A stretch of DNA of 64,000 bases, taken from Thermohalobaculum sp965263335 (GTDB taxonomy: Bacteria > Pseudomonadota > Alphaproteobacteria > Rhodobacterales > Rhodobacteraceae). The stretch's first letter is position 1. Each line of letters begins with the position of its first letter. The notes beneath the pieces are model-generated. The model did no database searches. It was not told the DNA's origin and worked only from the letters and a program-made list of their open reading frames with translations. The position numbers and the translations under genes are program-made. The stretch lies in contig CBDHHE010000001.1 in NCBI GenBank assembly GCA_965263335.1, positions 1,674,001 to 1,738,000 on the forward strand. Direction: 5' to 3'. Shown one piece after another: positions 42,228-51,900 of this stretch.

Positions 42228-45103
42228 GCCAGGAACCTGCGATCGATATGAATGTCCCGGTCGGCGACAGGGTCGCTCAAACGACCTGCTACATGTGTGC
42301 CTGCCGTTGCGGGATCAATGTGCATCTCCGGGACGGCCCGGATGGCAAGCCAATCGTACGCTACATCGAGGGCAACCGGGATCACCCCGTCAACAAGGGG
42401 GTGCTCTGTGGCAAAGGCTCAGCCGGGATCATGCAACACTACTCGCCTGCACGCCTGCGAGCGCCGCTCAAGCGAGTTGGTCCGCGCGGGTCGGGAGAGT
42501 TCGAAGAAATCTCCTGGGACGAGGCGCTCGAACTCGCCACCGACTGGCTGGGCCACGTGCGCAAGTCAGATCCAAAACGGCTCGCCTTTTTCACCGGCAG
42601 AGATCAAAGCCAGTCACTCACAGGCTTTTGGGCGATGCAGTTCGGCACACCGAACTTTGCTGCTCATGGCGGATTCTGCTCGGTCAACATGGCGGCCGGG
42701 GGTCTCTACACATTCGGCGGTGCGTTCTGGGAGTTCGGCGACCCGGACTGGGAGCACACGAAGTACTTTATGCTCTTTGGGGTGGCGGAAGACCATGCGT
42801 CCAACCCGATCAAGATCGGCATCGGAAAGCTGAAAGACCGCGGCGCAAAGGTAGTCTCGATCAATCCTGTGCGCACGGGCTACAACGCGGTCGCCGACGA
42901 ATGGGTGGGGATCAGACCTGGCACCGACGGGCTGTTCGTCGGCGCTCTGATCCACGAGTTGTTCCGCACCCAGCAGATCGATCTCGACTATCTGATCCGA
43001 TACACCAACGCGCCCTGGCTCGTGATCGAGGAACCGGGCGCGCCGGACAACGGACTCTTCGCACGAGACATGGACGGTGATCCGCTCGTCTGGGATGGCG
43101 CGGCAGGCAGGTTGGCAAGCGGGCTTTCAGTCGAGACAGCACTAGAGGGCCGCCCAGCACTCACCGGCAGGCGAACCCTTGGAGACGGCCGCCGCGCCCG
43201 CCCCGTGTTCGAACTGATGGCAGAGCGCTATCTGAGTGCGGACTACAGCCCCGAAACCGTCGCTGAGCGGTGTGGCGTTTCGGCGGATCAAGTCCGCCGG
43301 ATTGCGGCCGAACTGGCCCATGTCGCGTTCAAGGAGCAAATCGAGCTTGAACGCACCTGGACGGACTGGGCGGGCCGCCGGCACGAAAAGATGATCGGTC
43401 GTCCGGTTTCGATGCACGCCATGCGCGGCATCTCGGCTCATTCAAACGGCTTTCAGACGTGCCGGATGATCCACATTCTTCAAATCCTGCTCGGCACGAT
43501 CGATTGCCCTGGCGGTTTCCGCTACAAGCCTCCCTATCCAAAACAAGCTCCTCCCTGGTTGTTGCCGCACGGAACGACCGGACAGGTACGCCCTGAAGAA
43601 CCGCTCGGCGGGCCGCACCTTGGCTTCCCGCTCGGACCGCAGCACCTGCTGCTCGAGGAGGATGGCGCTTGCAGGATCGACAAGGGGTTCTCTTGGGACG
43701 CGCCTATGTCAGCCCACGGGCTGATGCACATGGTCATAAACAACGCGGCCAAGAAGGACCCCTACGGCATCGAAGTCCTTTTCATGTACATGGCCAACAT
43801 GGCCTGGAACTCCTCGATGAACGTGCCGGGGACGATCGACAATCTGACGGCAAAGGACGACAATGGAGACTATGTGATCCCCAAGATCATCTACTCGGAC
43901 GCCTACTACTCCGAGATGGTGCCGTACGCGGACCTGGTTCTCCCGGACACCACCTACCTCGAGCGCTGGGACTGCATATCGCTGCTCGATCGACCGATCT
44001 CTGAGCCGGATATGGCGGCCGATTCGATCCGCCATCCCGTGGTCGAGCCAGACCGCGATGTTCGGGGTTTCCAGGAAGTGCTCATCGATCTTGGTGCACG
44101 GCTGAAATTCCCGGCATTCACGAATGAGGATGGCTCGGCCAAGTATCCCGGCGGATATCCCGACTACATGGTGAACCATCAGCGCAAGCCGGGGCTGGGC
44201 CCACTGGCAGGCTGGCGCGGAGCAGATGGTGCGCAATCAGGTCAAGGCGCTCCGAACCCCGAGCAACTCGATCGCTACATCGAGAATGGCGCCTTCTTTG
44301 CGAAACACATCGCGCCGGAACAGGCCTACTACAAGCACGCAAACCGGGACTACCTCGCATGGGCGGTCGAGATGGGCTTTCGGACCGTCACGCTGCCCAC
44401 AATCTTTCAGCTCTACTGCGAGCCGCTGCAGGCATTCAGGCTGGCGGCAGAAGGTCACGGAGACCGCCAGCCTCCGGAACGTGCACGCGGTCGGGTGCGG
44501 ACCTACTTTGATCCCCTGCCCTTCTGGTACGCGCCATTCGAGGAAGCGCTGGTAGACTCCAAGCGCTTTCCGCTCCACGCGATTACCCAGCGCCCGATGC
44601 ACATGTATCACTCCTGGGGCAGCCAGAATGCATGGCTGAGACAGATAACAGCGGCCAATCGGCTCTATGTTCACCGCTCGCTCGGCGAGAAAATTGGCGC
44701 GCGGGACGATGACTGGGTGCGGCTCACATCTCATCAGGGGAGCGTGACCTGTCAGGTGCGGCTGATGGACGGTGTCAATCCCGACACGGTCTGGACATGG
44801 AATGCGATCGGCAAGCGCCGTGGCGCTTGGGGCCTGTCTAGTGACGCGCCGGAGGCGAACGAGGGCTTCCTGCTGAATCATCTGATATCGGAACTGCTGC
44901 CCGAAGGAGGCGGTGGATACAGGTACTCGAATTCCGATCCGATCACCGGACAGGCCGCGTGGTTCGATCTCCGCGTGGGGATCGAGCTGGCTGATGGAGC
45001 TCAACACACCGAGCCGTTTTTCGCCGCGACAGGAACGGCCACCCAACCCCCATCACCCAGCAAAGTTGCCTTTGGCGCTGCATTCAGGAGAGTCCAGCCA
45101 TGA
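42224..45103 (+). CDS. soeA: Sulfite dehydrogenase molybdopterin subunit SoeA (copy 2)
   Basis: A 959-residue paralogue of the protein at 1972, with the same cysteine set (C22, C25, C29, C62), the FCSVNMAAGG molybdenum-site region (C152) and long identical stretches such as GMLFGVAEDH-like and ISAHSNGFQTCR segments. No signal peptide. Overlap with pta upstream and soeB downstream (both ATGA) shows strict operon structure. In this setting its role is to oxidise the sulfite released by Xsc, protecting the cell and recovering electrons. Confidence 0.92.
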   Translation: MSQEPAIDMNVPVGDRVAQTTCYMCACRCGINVHLRDGPDGKPIVRYIEGNRDHPVNKGVLCGKGSAGIMQHYSPARLRAPLKRVGPRGSGEFEEISWDEALELATDWLGHVRKSDPKRLAFFTGRDQSQSLTGFWAMQFGTPNFAAHGGFCSVNMAAGGLYTFGGAFWEFGDPDWEHTKYFMLFGVAEDHASNPIKIGIGKLKDRGAKVVSINPVRTGYNAVADEWVGIRPGTDGLFVGALIHELFRTQQIDLDYLIRYTNAPWLVIEEPGAPDNGLFARDMDGDPLVWDGAAGRLASGLSVETALEGRPALTGRRTLGDGRRARPVFELMAERYLSADYSPETVAERCGVSADQVRRIAAELAHVAFKEQIELERTWTDWAGRRHEKMIGRPVSMHAMRGISAHSNGFQTCRMIHILQILLGTIDCPGGFRYKPPYPKQAPPWLLPHGTTGQVRPEEPLGGPHLGFPLGPQHLLLEEDGACRIDKGFSWDAPMSAHGLMHMVINNAAKKDPYGIEVLFMYMANMAWNSSMNVPGTIDNLTAKDDNGDYVIPKIIYSDAYYSEMVPYADLVLPDTTYLERWDCISLLDRPISEPDMAADSIRHPVVEPDRDVRGFQEVLIDLGARLKFPAFTNEDGSAKYPGGYPDYMVNHQRKPGLGPLAGWRGADGAQSGQGAPNPEQLDRYIENGAFFAKHIAPEQAYYKHANRDYLAWAVEMGFRTVTLPTIFQLYCEPLQAFRLAAEGHGDRQPPERARGRVRTYFDPLPFWYAPFEEALVDSKRFPLHAITQRPMHMYHSWGSQNAWLRQITAANRLYVHRSLGEKIGARDDDWVRLTSHQGSVTCQVRLMDGVNPDTVWTWNAIGKRRGAWGLSSDAPEANEGFLLNHLISELLPEGGGGYRYSNSDPITGQAAWFDLRVGIELADGAQHTEPFFAATGTATQPPSPSKVAFGAAFRRVQP

Positions 45104-45840
45104 CCTCGCTTCCGCAAGCTGGGAACAAGAAGCTCGGGCTCGTCATCGATCTTGACATCTGTGTTGGCTGCCATGCCTGCGTCACGAGCTGCAAGGAGTG
45201 GAACACCGGAGGCTACTCGGCGCCTCTCACGGATCATGACGCCTACGGCGCCGATCCTTCGGGTGCGTGGCTGAACCGGGTGCACTCCTATGAAGTCGGC
45301 GAGGGGCCCAGTGCGAAGACCGTGCACTTCCCGCGCTCGTGCCTGCATTGTGAGGAGCCGGACTGCGTCACCGTTTGTCCGACCGGTGCAAGCTACAAAC
45401 GCGCCGAAGATGGAATAGTTCTGGTCAATCCGGACACGTGCATCGGATGCAAACTCTGCTCATGGGCCTGTCCCTACGGAGCGAGGGAGTATGACCACGA
45501 TGATGGTGTGATGAAGAAGTGCACACTTTGCGTCGATAGAATCTACAACCAGACCATCCCCGAAGAGGACCGAGTGCCGGCATGCGTGCGTGCATGTCCG
45601 ACCGGCGCACGGGCATTTGGCGATCTGGGCGATCCCGAGAGCGATGTCTCACGCTCGGTTGCAGCACGCGATGGCTTCAACCTACTCGACTCGTTCGGCT
45701 ACAAGCCGGTCAACAAGTACCTTCCACCCCGTATCAACAAGACGGTGTCACCCGAGCCAGGGCCCATCCCGGTTAACGCACCAGACAACTCCGCAATCGA
45801 AAAGCTTTTTGCGTGGGTTGACCGCGCGCTTTCGGCATAA
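45100..45840 (+). CDS. soeB: Sulfite dehydrogenase iron-sulfur subunit SoeB (copy 2)
   Basis: A 246-residue four-cluster ferredoxin subunit: DICVGCHACVTSCKEWN, CLHCEEPDCVTVCPTGA, TCIGCKLCSWACPYGA, KKCTLCVDRI and ACVRACPTGA. Nearly collinear with copy 1; the C-terminal 40 residues differ most. Overlaps soeA by four bases. Confidence 0.92.
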   Translation: MTSLPQAGNKKLGLVIDLDICVGCHACVTSCKEWNTGGYSAPLTDHDAYGADPSGAWLNRVHSYEVGEGPSAKTVHFPRSCLHCEEPDCVTVCPTGASYKRAEDGIVLVNPDTCIGCKLCSWACPYGAREYDHDDGVMKKCTLCVDRIYNQTIPEEDRVPACVRACPTGARAFGDLGDPESDVSRSVAARDGFNLLDSFGYKPVNKYLPPRINKTVSPEPGPIPVNAPDNSAIEKLFAWVDRALSA

Positions 45841-45854
45841 AGGGAACTGGCTGC

Positions 45855-46793
45855 ATGCACCCCGCCTATTCTGTCATCGTTTTCACAACGGCTTCCGGCG
45901 CCGGGTATGGGCTGCTGTTCTGGCTTTCCGTTGCTCACGTTTTTGACGCATTGCCTGGCGGACGCTGGGTGGCTTTCTCCTTGATCCTGCTGGCACTGGT
46001 TCTCGTGACGGCTGGGCTCCTTGCCTCCACACTGCATCTCGGTCATCCCGAGCGCGCGCTCGGCGCCTTCAGTCAGTGGCGCTCGTCCTGGCTGTCACGC
46101 GAAGGTGTTGCCGCCGTTGCGACCTATGTTCCCGCAGGCGGTCTGGCGTTGATCTGGCTTCTCGGACTCGAGACCGGTCTCACAAGCCTGCTCGCGATCC
46201 TCTCGGCCGCGGGCGCCATCGCCACCGTTTGGTGCACCGGCATGATCTATGGCTCGCTCCGCACGATCCGGCAGTGGCACATGACGCTGGTCCCAACAGT
46301 CTATTTGGCGCTTGCCGCAGCCACCGGGGCGGTGCTTCTTGCAGCGATTTTGGCGCTGGCAGGTCACGCAACGGTTTGGGCACCGGTCCTGACGCTGGCC
46401 TCTCTCGTCGGTGCTGCCGTTCTGAAACTGACCTATTGGAAGCGAATCGATGCCGATCCCGGTCAGTACACAATCGAAGATGCAACGGGGCTCGGCTATC
46501 TCGGAACAGTAAGGCCACTCGATCCGCCCCACACTCGGCCCAACTTCGTGATGCGGGAGATGGGATATCAGGTCGCCCGCGCACATGCCGAGAAGTTGAG
46601 GCGAAGCGCCACAATCGCTCTCTTCGCAGTCCCTGGCCTCCTTGCGCTCGCCGCGCTGTTGACCGGAAGCCACAGCATCTTCTTCATCCTTGCGGTGCTG
46701 GCAGCCGCTGGCGGTGCTCTTCTCGAGCGCTGGCTCTTCTTCGCCGAGGCGGAACATGTCAGCCAACTTTACTATGGTAAGGCACGGGCATAG
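45855..46793 (+). CDS. soeC: Sulfite dehydrogenase membrane anchor SoeC (copy 2)
   Basis: A 312-residue DmsC/NrfD-like anchor with about eight membrane helices, sharing AFSQWRSSWLSREG and LERWLFFAEAEHVSQLYYGKA with copy 1. AAGGGA lies before the ATG at 45855. It completes the electron path from sulfite to quinone. Confidence 0.9.
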   Translation: MHPAYSVIVFTTASGAGYGLLFWLSVAHVFDALPGGRWVAFSLILLALVLVTAGLLASTLHLGHPERALGAFSQWRSSWLSREGVAAVATYVPAGGLALIWLLGLETGLTSLLAILSAAGAIATVWCTGMIYGSLRTIRQWHMTLVPTVYLALAAATGAVLLAAILALAGHATVWAPVLTLASLVGAAVLKLTYWKRIDADPGQYTIEDATGLGYLGTVRPLDPPHTRPNFVMREMGYQVARAHAEKLRRSATIALFAVPGLLALAALLTGSHSIFFILAVLAAAGGALLERWLFFAEAEHVSQLYYGKARA

Positions 46794-46825
46794 CCGCCGC
46801 GAGCAGCGGAGACCTTGGGGGAAAG

Positions 46826-48685
46826 ATGGATGCTACGCTGACACTCGAAATGTCAGTTGTGCTCGGAGTGCTCGGGCTCACTGTCTTTCTCTTTGTCTCA
46901 GAGATTGTCCGCGTCGATCTCGCTGCGATCCTGATCATGGTCTTGATGGGTTGTCTCGCGTCGGTGCCGGGGCTCGAAGGGCTCGTCGACGTTCGCCATC
47001 TGTTTGACGGCTTCGCAAGCAATGCCGTGATGTCGATCATTGCGGTGATGATCATCGGCGCCGGGCTCGATCGAACCGGCGTGATGTCCGTGGTCGCCGC
47101 GTGGATCACCCGGATGGGAGGGGCTACAGAATCGCGGATCATCTCGCTGACTTCCGCGACAGTCGGCGTGATCTCGAGCTTCATGCAGAATGTCGGCGCC
47201 GCCGCGCTCTTTCTGCCGGTGGTGAGCCGAATTTCCGTCCGGACCGGGTTGCCGATGTCGCGCATGCTTATGCCGATGGGGTTCTGCGCGATCCTCGGTG
47301 GCACCATGACCATGGTCGGGTCATCGCCCCTCATCCTGCTCAATGATCTGTTGCTGACGATCAACTCCTCGCTACCAACCAATCAGCAAATGCAGACCTT
47401 TGGGTTGATGTCGGTCACGCCAATCGGCATCGCGCTGGTCGCAACCGGGATTCTCTACTTCATTCTGCTTGGAAAGTTCGTGCTGCCAGCGGGAACAGCG
47501 GACAACGGGAGCAAGGGGCGAACACTCCTCGACTACTTCAACCGGACTTACGGTCTTCAAGGCAAGATCCACGAAGTTGTCGTCCCGGCCGGGCACGCCA
47601 CTATCGGCAAAACCATTGACGATCTCGAACAAGGTTTTGGCATCCAGATCGTCGCGACCCACTTCCGGGGCCGGACCTTCATTGCACCTGCCCGTCATGT
47701 CGAGATCACGGCCCCGGCCCGTCTGGGTGTGATCGCCGAGCCCGCAGCCCTCGAGAACTTTCTGGAGAAGGAAGGACTGCGCGAGACCCGAAACCTCGAA
47801 GTGTTCGTCGAGGCACTCGGGCCCGGCAAGTCGGGCATTGCAGAGGTTGTGATCCCACCCGAGTCAAGCCTGATCGGGAAGACCGGCCGCGAGATTGTGA
47901 TCCGCAAGATCTTCGGGCTTTCGCCGCTTGTGATCTATCGGGGCGGCGAGACGCTGACACGTGATCGAGAGAAAATCGGCCGCACACCCTACCAAGCCGG
48001 AGACCTTCTTGTCTGCCACACGACTTGGAGCTCGTTGACCCGGCTCGAGAAGAACCGCGACTTCGTGGTTGTCACGTCGGACTATCCGCGTGAAGAACTG
48101 CGTCCACAAAAGGTTGGCTGGGCGCTTGGCTTCTTTCTGATCGCACTGGGGCTTGTCTTGTTCTCCGATATGCGGCTGTCGCTGTGCCTCCTGGTGGGCG
48201 CAGTCGGCATGATCTTGAGCCGCGTGCTCTCGATCGAGGAAGCTTATGAATCTGTCGGTTGGAACACGGTTTTTCTGCTGGCGAGCCTCATCCCGCTTGG
48301 ACAGGCCGTACAATCGACTGGCACGGCTGAATGGATTGCCGCGCAGGCGCTGGCCGTCCTTGACGGAATGCCGATCTGGGTGATTCAGGCAGCCGTCGCG
48401 GTCCTCGCCACCGTATTCACGCTCATCATGTCGAATGTTGGTGCGACGGTTCTTCTGGTCCCTCTTGCAGTCAACATTGCGATCGGCGCGGGGGGCGATC
48501 CGGCTCTGTTCGCGCTGACTGTCGCGATATCAACATCGAACTCGTTCCTGATCCCGACCCATCAGGTGAATGCACTGATCATGGGGCCGGGCGGCTACCG
48601 GGTGACAGACTACATGCGGGCAGGTGGGATAATGACGCTCCTCTTCCTCGTTGTCTCACTCGGAATGATGAACTTGATACAATGA
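46826..48685 (+). CDS. SLC13-family permease with two RCK_C (TrkA-C) domains
   Basis: A 619-residue transporter: four to five N-terminal helices (VVLGVLGLTVFLFVSEIVRVDLAA), a long soluble insert (residues about 215-425) with two TrkA-C-like units (HEVVVPAGHATIGKTIDDL and AEVVIPPESSLIGKTGREI), then the second membrane half with LIMSNVGATVLLVPLAV and STSNSFLIPTHQVNALI. The SLC13/DASS architecture with RCK_C inserts is often annotated as a sulfur-compound or dicarboxylate transporter. Located 32 bp after soeC, it may export sulfate or sulfite; direction and substrate are inferred. Confidence 0.82.
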   Translation: MDATLTLEMSVVLGVLGLTVFLFVSEIVRVDLAAILIMVLMGCLASVPGLEGLVDVRHLFDGFASNAVMSIIAVMIIGAGLDRTGVMSVVAAWITRMGGATESRIISLTSATVGVISSFMQNVGAAALFLPVVSRISVRTGLPMSRMLMPMGFCAILGGTMTMVGSSPLILLNDLLLTINSSLPTNQQMQTFGLMSVTPIGIALVATGILYFILLGKFVLPAGTADNGSKGRTLLDYFNRTYGLQGKIHEVVVPAGHATIGKTIDDLEQGFGIQIVATHFRGRTFIAPARHVEITAPARLGVIAEPAALENFLEKEGLRETRNLEVFVEALGPGKSGIAEVVIPPESSLIGKTGREIVIRKIFGLSPLVIYRGGETLTRDREKIGRTPYQAGDLLVCHTTWSSLTRLEKNRDFVVVTSDYPREELRPQKVGWALGFFLIALGLVLFSDMRLSLCLLVGAVGMILSRVLSIEEAYESVGWNTVFLLASLIPLGQAVQSTGTAEWIAAQALAVLDGMPIWVIQAAVAVLATVFTLIMSNVGATVLLVPLAVNIAIGAGGDPALFALTVAISTSNSFLIPTHQVNALIMGPGGYRVTDYMRAGGIMTLLFLVVSLGMMNLIQ

Positions 48686-48716
48686 CACTAGAGACGCCGG
48701 GACACTAGAGACGCCG
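48684..48716 (+). repeat. Tandem 16-bp direct duplication at the end of the SLC13 gene
   Basis: GACACTAGAGACGCCG occurs at 48684-48699 and again at 48701-48716. The first copy begins inside the stop codon (TGACAC), so the duplication lies just downstream of the coding end. The rest of the interval to 48954 holds no supportable gene. Confidence 0.7.
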
Positions 48717-48954
48717 CCGTCAACTGAGATTTCACCCGGCATATCGGCGAAGGGGCTCGTGGCACCGAACATGGGCGCGTGTTCCAGAGTGGGACCACTT
48801 CTAAGCGCTGGTGATCTTCAGGCACTGTCGACAGGTGATCTGATCCCCGATGCCCCAACGGTCTCTCATTTCTGCTTGATCTCTACCGGCTGACGTCAGC
48901 GCCGCCGCTGCCGCGCTGACTTCAGAGCAAGCGTCCAGCGTTGTGATGTCTGGA

Positions 48955-51900
48955 TCAGAACAACTCCTGGACACCCTCTTCCGCGAAAACAAAGCCCACG
49001 ATTTCCGCAACGTGCTTTGTTTCAGCGTTCTTGGACGTTTCTTCTTCAACAAAGACCGAGGCGGAGTCTGCCGTCGAAGTTGCGCGAAGTGCTGCTGTAT
49101 CTGCGCCTTTCGTCGATTGCATGTCAGCGAGAAACAGAAACTCGTCTATGCCATCGTTGGGAATCTCGGAGGGCACATGTGTCACGGTCGTCCCGGTTTT
49201 GCCCACTGAAAGCGAAGCGCCGGTGCCTGCTTCGATGGCAATAAAATCGACTGTCTCTGTTGCATGAATCTGGTCCGCAGCCTCTTCTTCCGAGAGACGC
49301 AGTGAGAAGCTGCCGGCGTCTACGCTTTTGACACGCTCAACGACTGGCTGTGCGTCATTGTCTGAGGAGACCTGAGCCAGCACAACCGGTGCCGAGTCAA
49401 ATCCCGACAACGAAACACTCTTGAAGGCTGCGTCTTGTGCTGTCGTCTGTCCCGCCATCAGGCTTCGCCCGTCAGCGAGTTCGTGTACTCCGGCACTCGC
49501 GGCGACCCAGGCGATGGTCTCCGTCGGATGCACACCATCCAGATTGGACCATTCCGACATCTGAAACTCGAAGCCGTTCTCATCGACATTCCGGACCCGG
49601 ACCGTCATGGGGTCCGCGTCATTGATGCTCGGCGGACCCATCACGACTACCGCATTCGCAATCGCTTGCGCGAATTCAACAGAATGCCACTGATCACGAC
49701 CGCTCTGACTGGTCGTGACAGAGCCGAACTCGATGAAATTCGCAGCGGTCGATGGCGGTGGCGTATTGCCATCTTCGTCATACACAAAATCGAAGGTCTG
49801 CTCGGCGATCAGCTCGCCTGTGCCCCGAACACCGGTGTATGCGCTCACATTTGCTGTGAAGGGCTGATCAGGAAGCGCCTGACCTCTGTAGTTTCCGCCC
49901 GGATCTCCGAAGAGAGCATAGGGCGCGACATTCTCGGTCTTTGACCACCCCGTCGACAACTCGAAAATGATGGAGCCGACATCATCCGCCCCATCATACC
50001 GAGCCTCGATCGCGTAGTTTGCGCCGTTCAACAGTGACGGGTCGAGGAAGCCATCTGAGATGTCATCGAGCAACTGGTCCGTGTCCGCGTTGATCAGGAA
50101 GAGCGATATGGGTCCATCCTGCGCTGGCGGCTCACCGGGCGTTTGGTCATCCGCAACGGTCACCGTCACAACCCCGGAGTCGGTCGCATTCTCGGGATCG
50201 CTAATCGTGTAGGAAAAGTTGTCTACCCCACTGAACCCGGCGTTCGGTGTGTAGACAATCTCACCGTCGACAATGTTGGTCTGACCACTTTGTGCCGCAC
50301 CAACACCCACCAGTGAAACCTGCTCTCCGTCTGCGTCGCTGTCATTCGCCAGAACGTCGATGCTGACAGCGGTTTCAAAGGCAGTCGACGCTGCGTCATT
50401 GACCGCGGTAGGAGGAGTGTTCTCAGGCTCCTGAGGTGGCTCGCCATTGTCGACGAGCGTGATGTCGAAGGTCTCCTGCGCCACAACCGACCCGCTTGCT
50501 CCGGCCCCTGAATACGCGGTGAGGGTTGTCGTGAAGTCGTTCTGAGGAAGCGCGCCGCCGAGGAAATCGGGACCGCGATCACCGAACAGCGCGTAAGGGG
50601 CGGCATTCTCAGTCCTGGCTTGCCCCGTCGACAGCACGAACCTGACCGATCCCGCCGTCTCACCGCCGGTGAGACGCGCTTCGAAGGAGAACGCAGCGCC
50701 GTTCAGCTCACTGACATCGATCACGCCATCGACTATCTGGCCCAGGTTCTCATCCGTGTCCGCATTGATCAGGTAGAGCTCAAATGCGCCATCTGCTGGG
50801 ACCGGCGGCACCGGACCACCATCATAGCTCAGGTAAATGGCATCACTGACAGGACCAAGCGGGATATCCTCATTGTCCGGATCAATCACCGACGCAACGA
50901 ACCCGAGCGGCAGTTGATCGTTTCCGTCAAAGACGAACCCGTTGGGATTGTTGTCATATGTAAAGAGCGATGAGATATCCCGCGATGTCTCTCCCGCGCC
51001 CAGCGTGACATCGACAATCTGGAATTCGACCGCGTTGTTGGCCGCGAAATCTTCATCAGCCAAGCGTTGCTCGACGATCGAACGCGCATTGGCGGCGTCG
51101 TTCTGCACCGGTTGAATACCCTTCGTCAGGACGACCCGGATGGTCGAGCCCGCCGGTCCTGAGACGGCCACGCTGGGCGGGTCTGCGTAGGTGCCCACGC
51201 CGCCCGGATCGAGGTCATTGACTGAGATCGAAGCGGAAAGCTCGGGCGACGATTGCGTGACCAATGCTTGCGACCCGGCCTGACTGCCGTCGCTCACAAG
51301 CTCGCTGGTCGCGGTCGTGCCGTCAGAGAACAGCACCGTGACCGAAGAGCCGATCAGCTCCGCACCAGAGATGCCCCCAACATCCCAACTTGGCACGGCC
51401 CCGCTGTCGATCGTGGGCTTGTTGAAGCCCGCGATCGAGTTTGGATCCATATCGATGCTGAGGCCGACCTGCTCCCCCGGTGCAAACCCGTCACTGCCGG
51501 TTCCCGTGGCGCCAAACTTCAACAACAACCCACGAAATCCGCCCTGTGCATCGTTTTCCGCCACACCATCAGCAAAGAGAGGGTCAGCGCCATTGTCTGT
51601 GGGCTGGAAGAACTCGTCGTATGTGCTCGCATCAATGACCGACGTGTCGCCTTCGGTGTTGATCGTTAGACCCTTCGCAATGTTGTCGCCCCCGCTCCCA
51701 TCCGGATCGAAGACGGCGTCGCCGTAGAGTGCCGTCGAGACGTCGAAGTACACACCGACAATGCGAACATCGCCGGTGTTCTCGATGGTGAAGCTGTTGG
51801 CCGAGAAGTTCGACTTCTTGACGTTCTCGCTCCCCGGCAGGATCTGGATCAACGCCGCGCCGTTCGTCAAAGACGAGAATGTATCGGGCAGATCGAAGGC

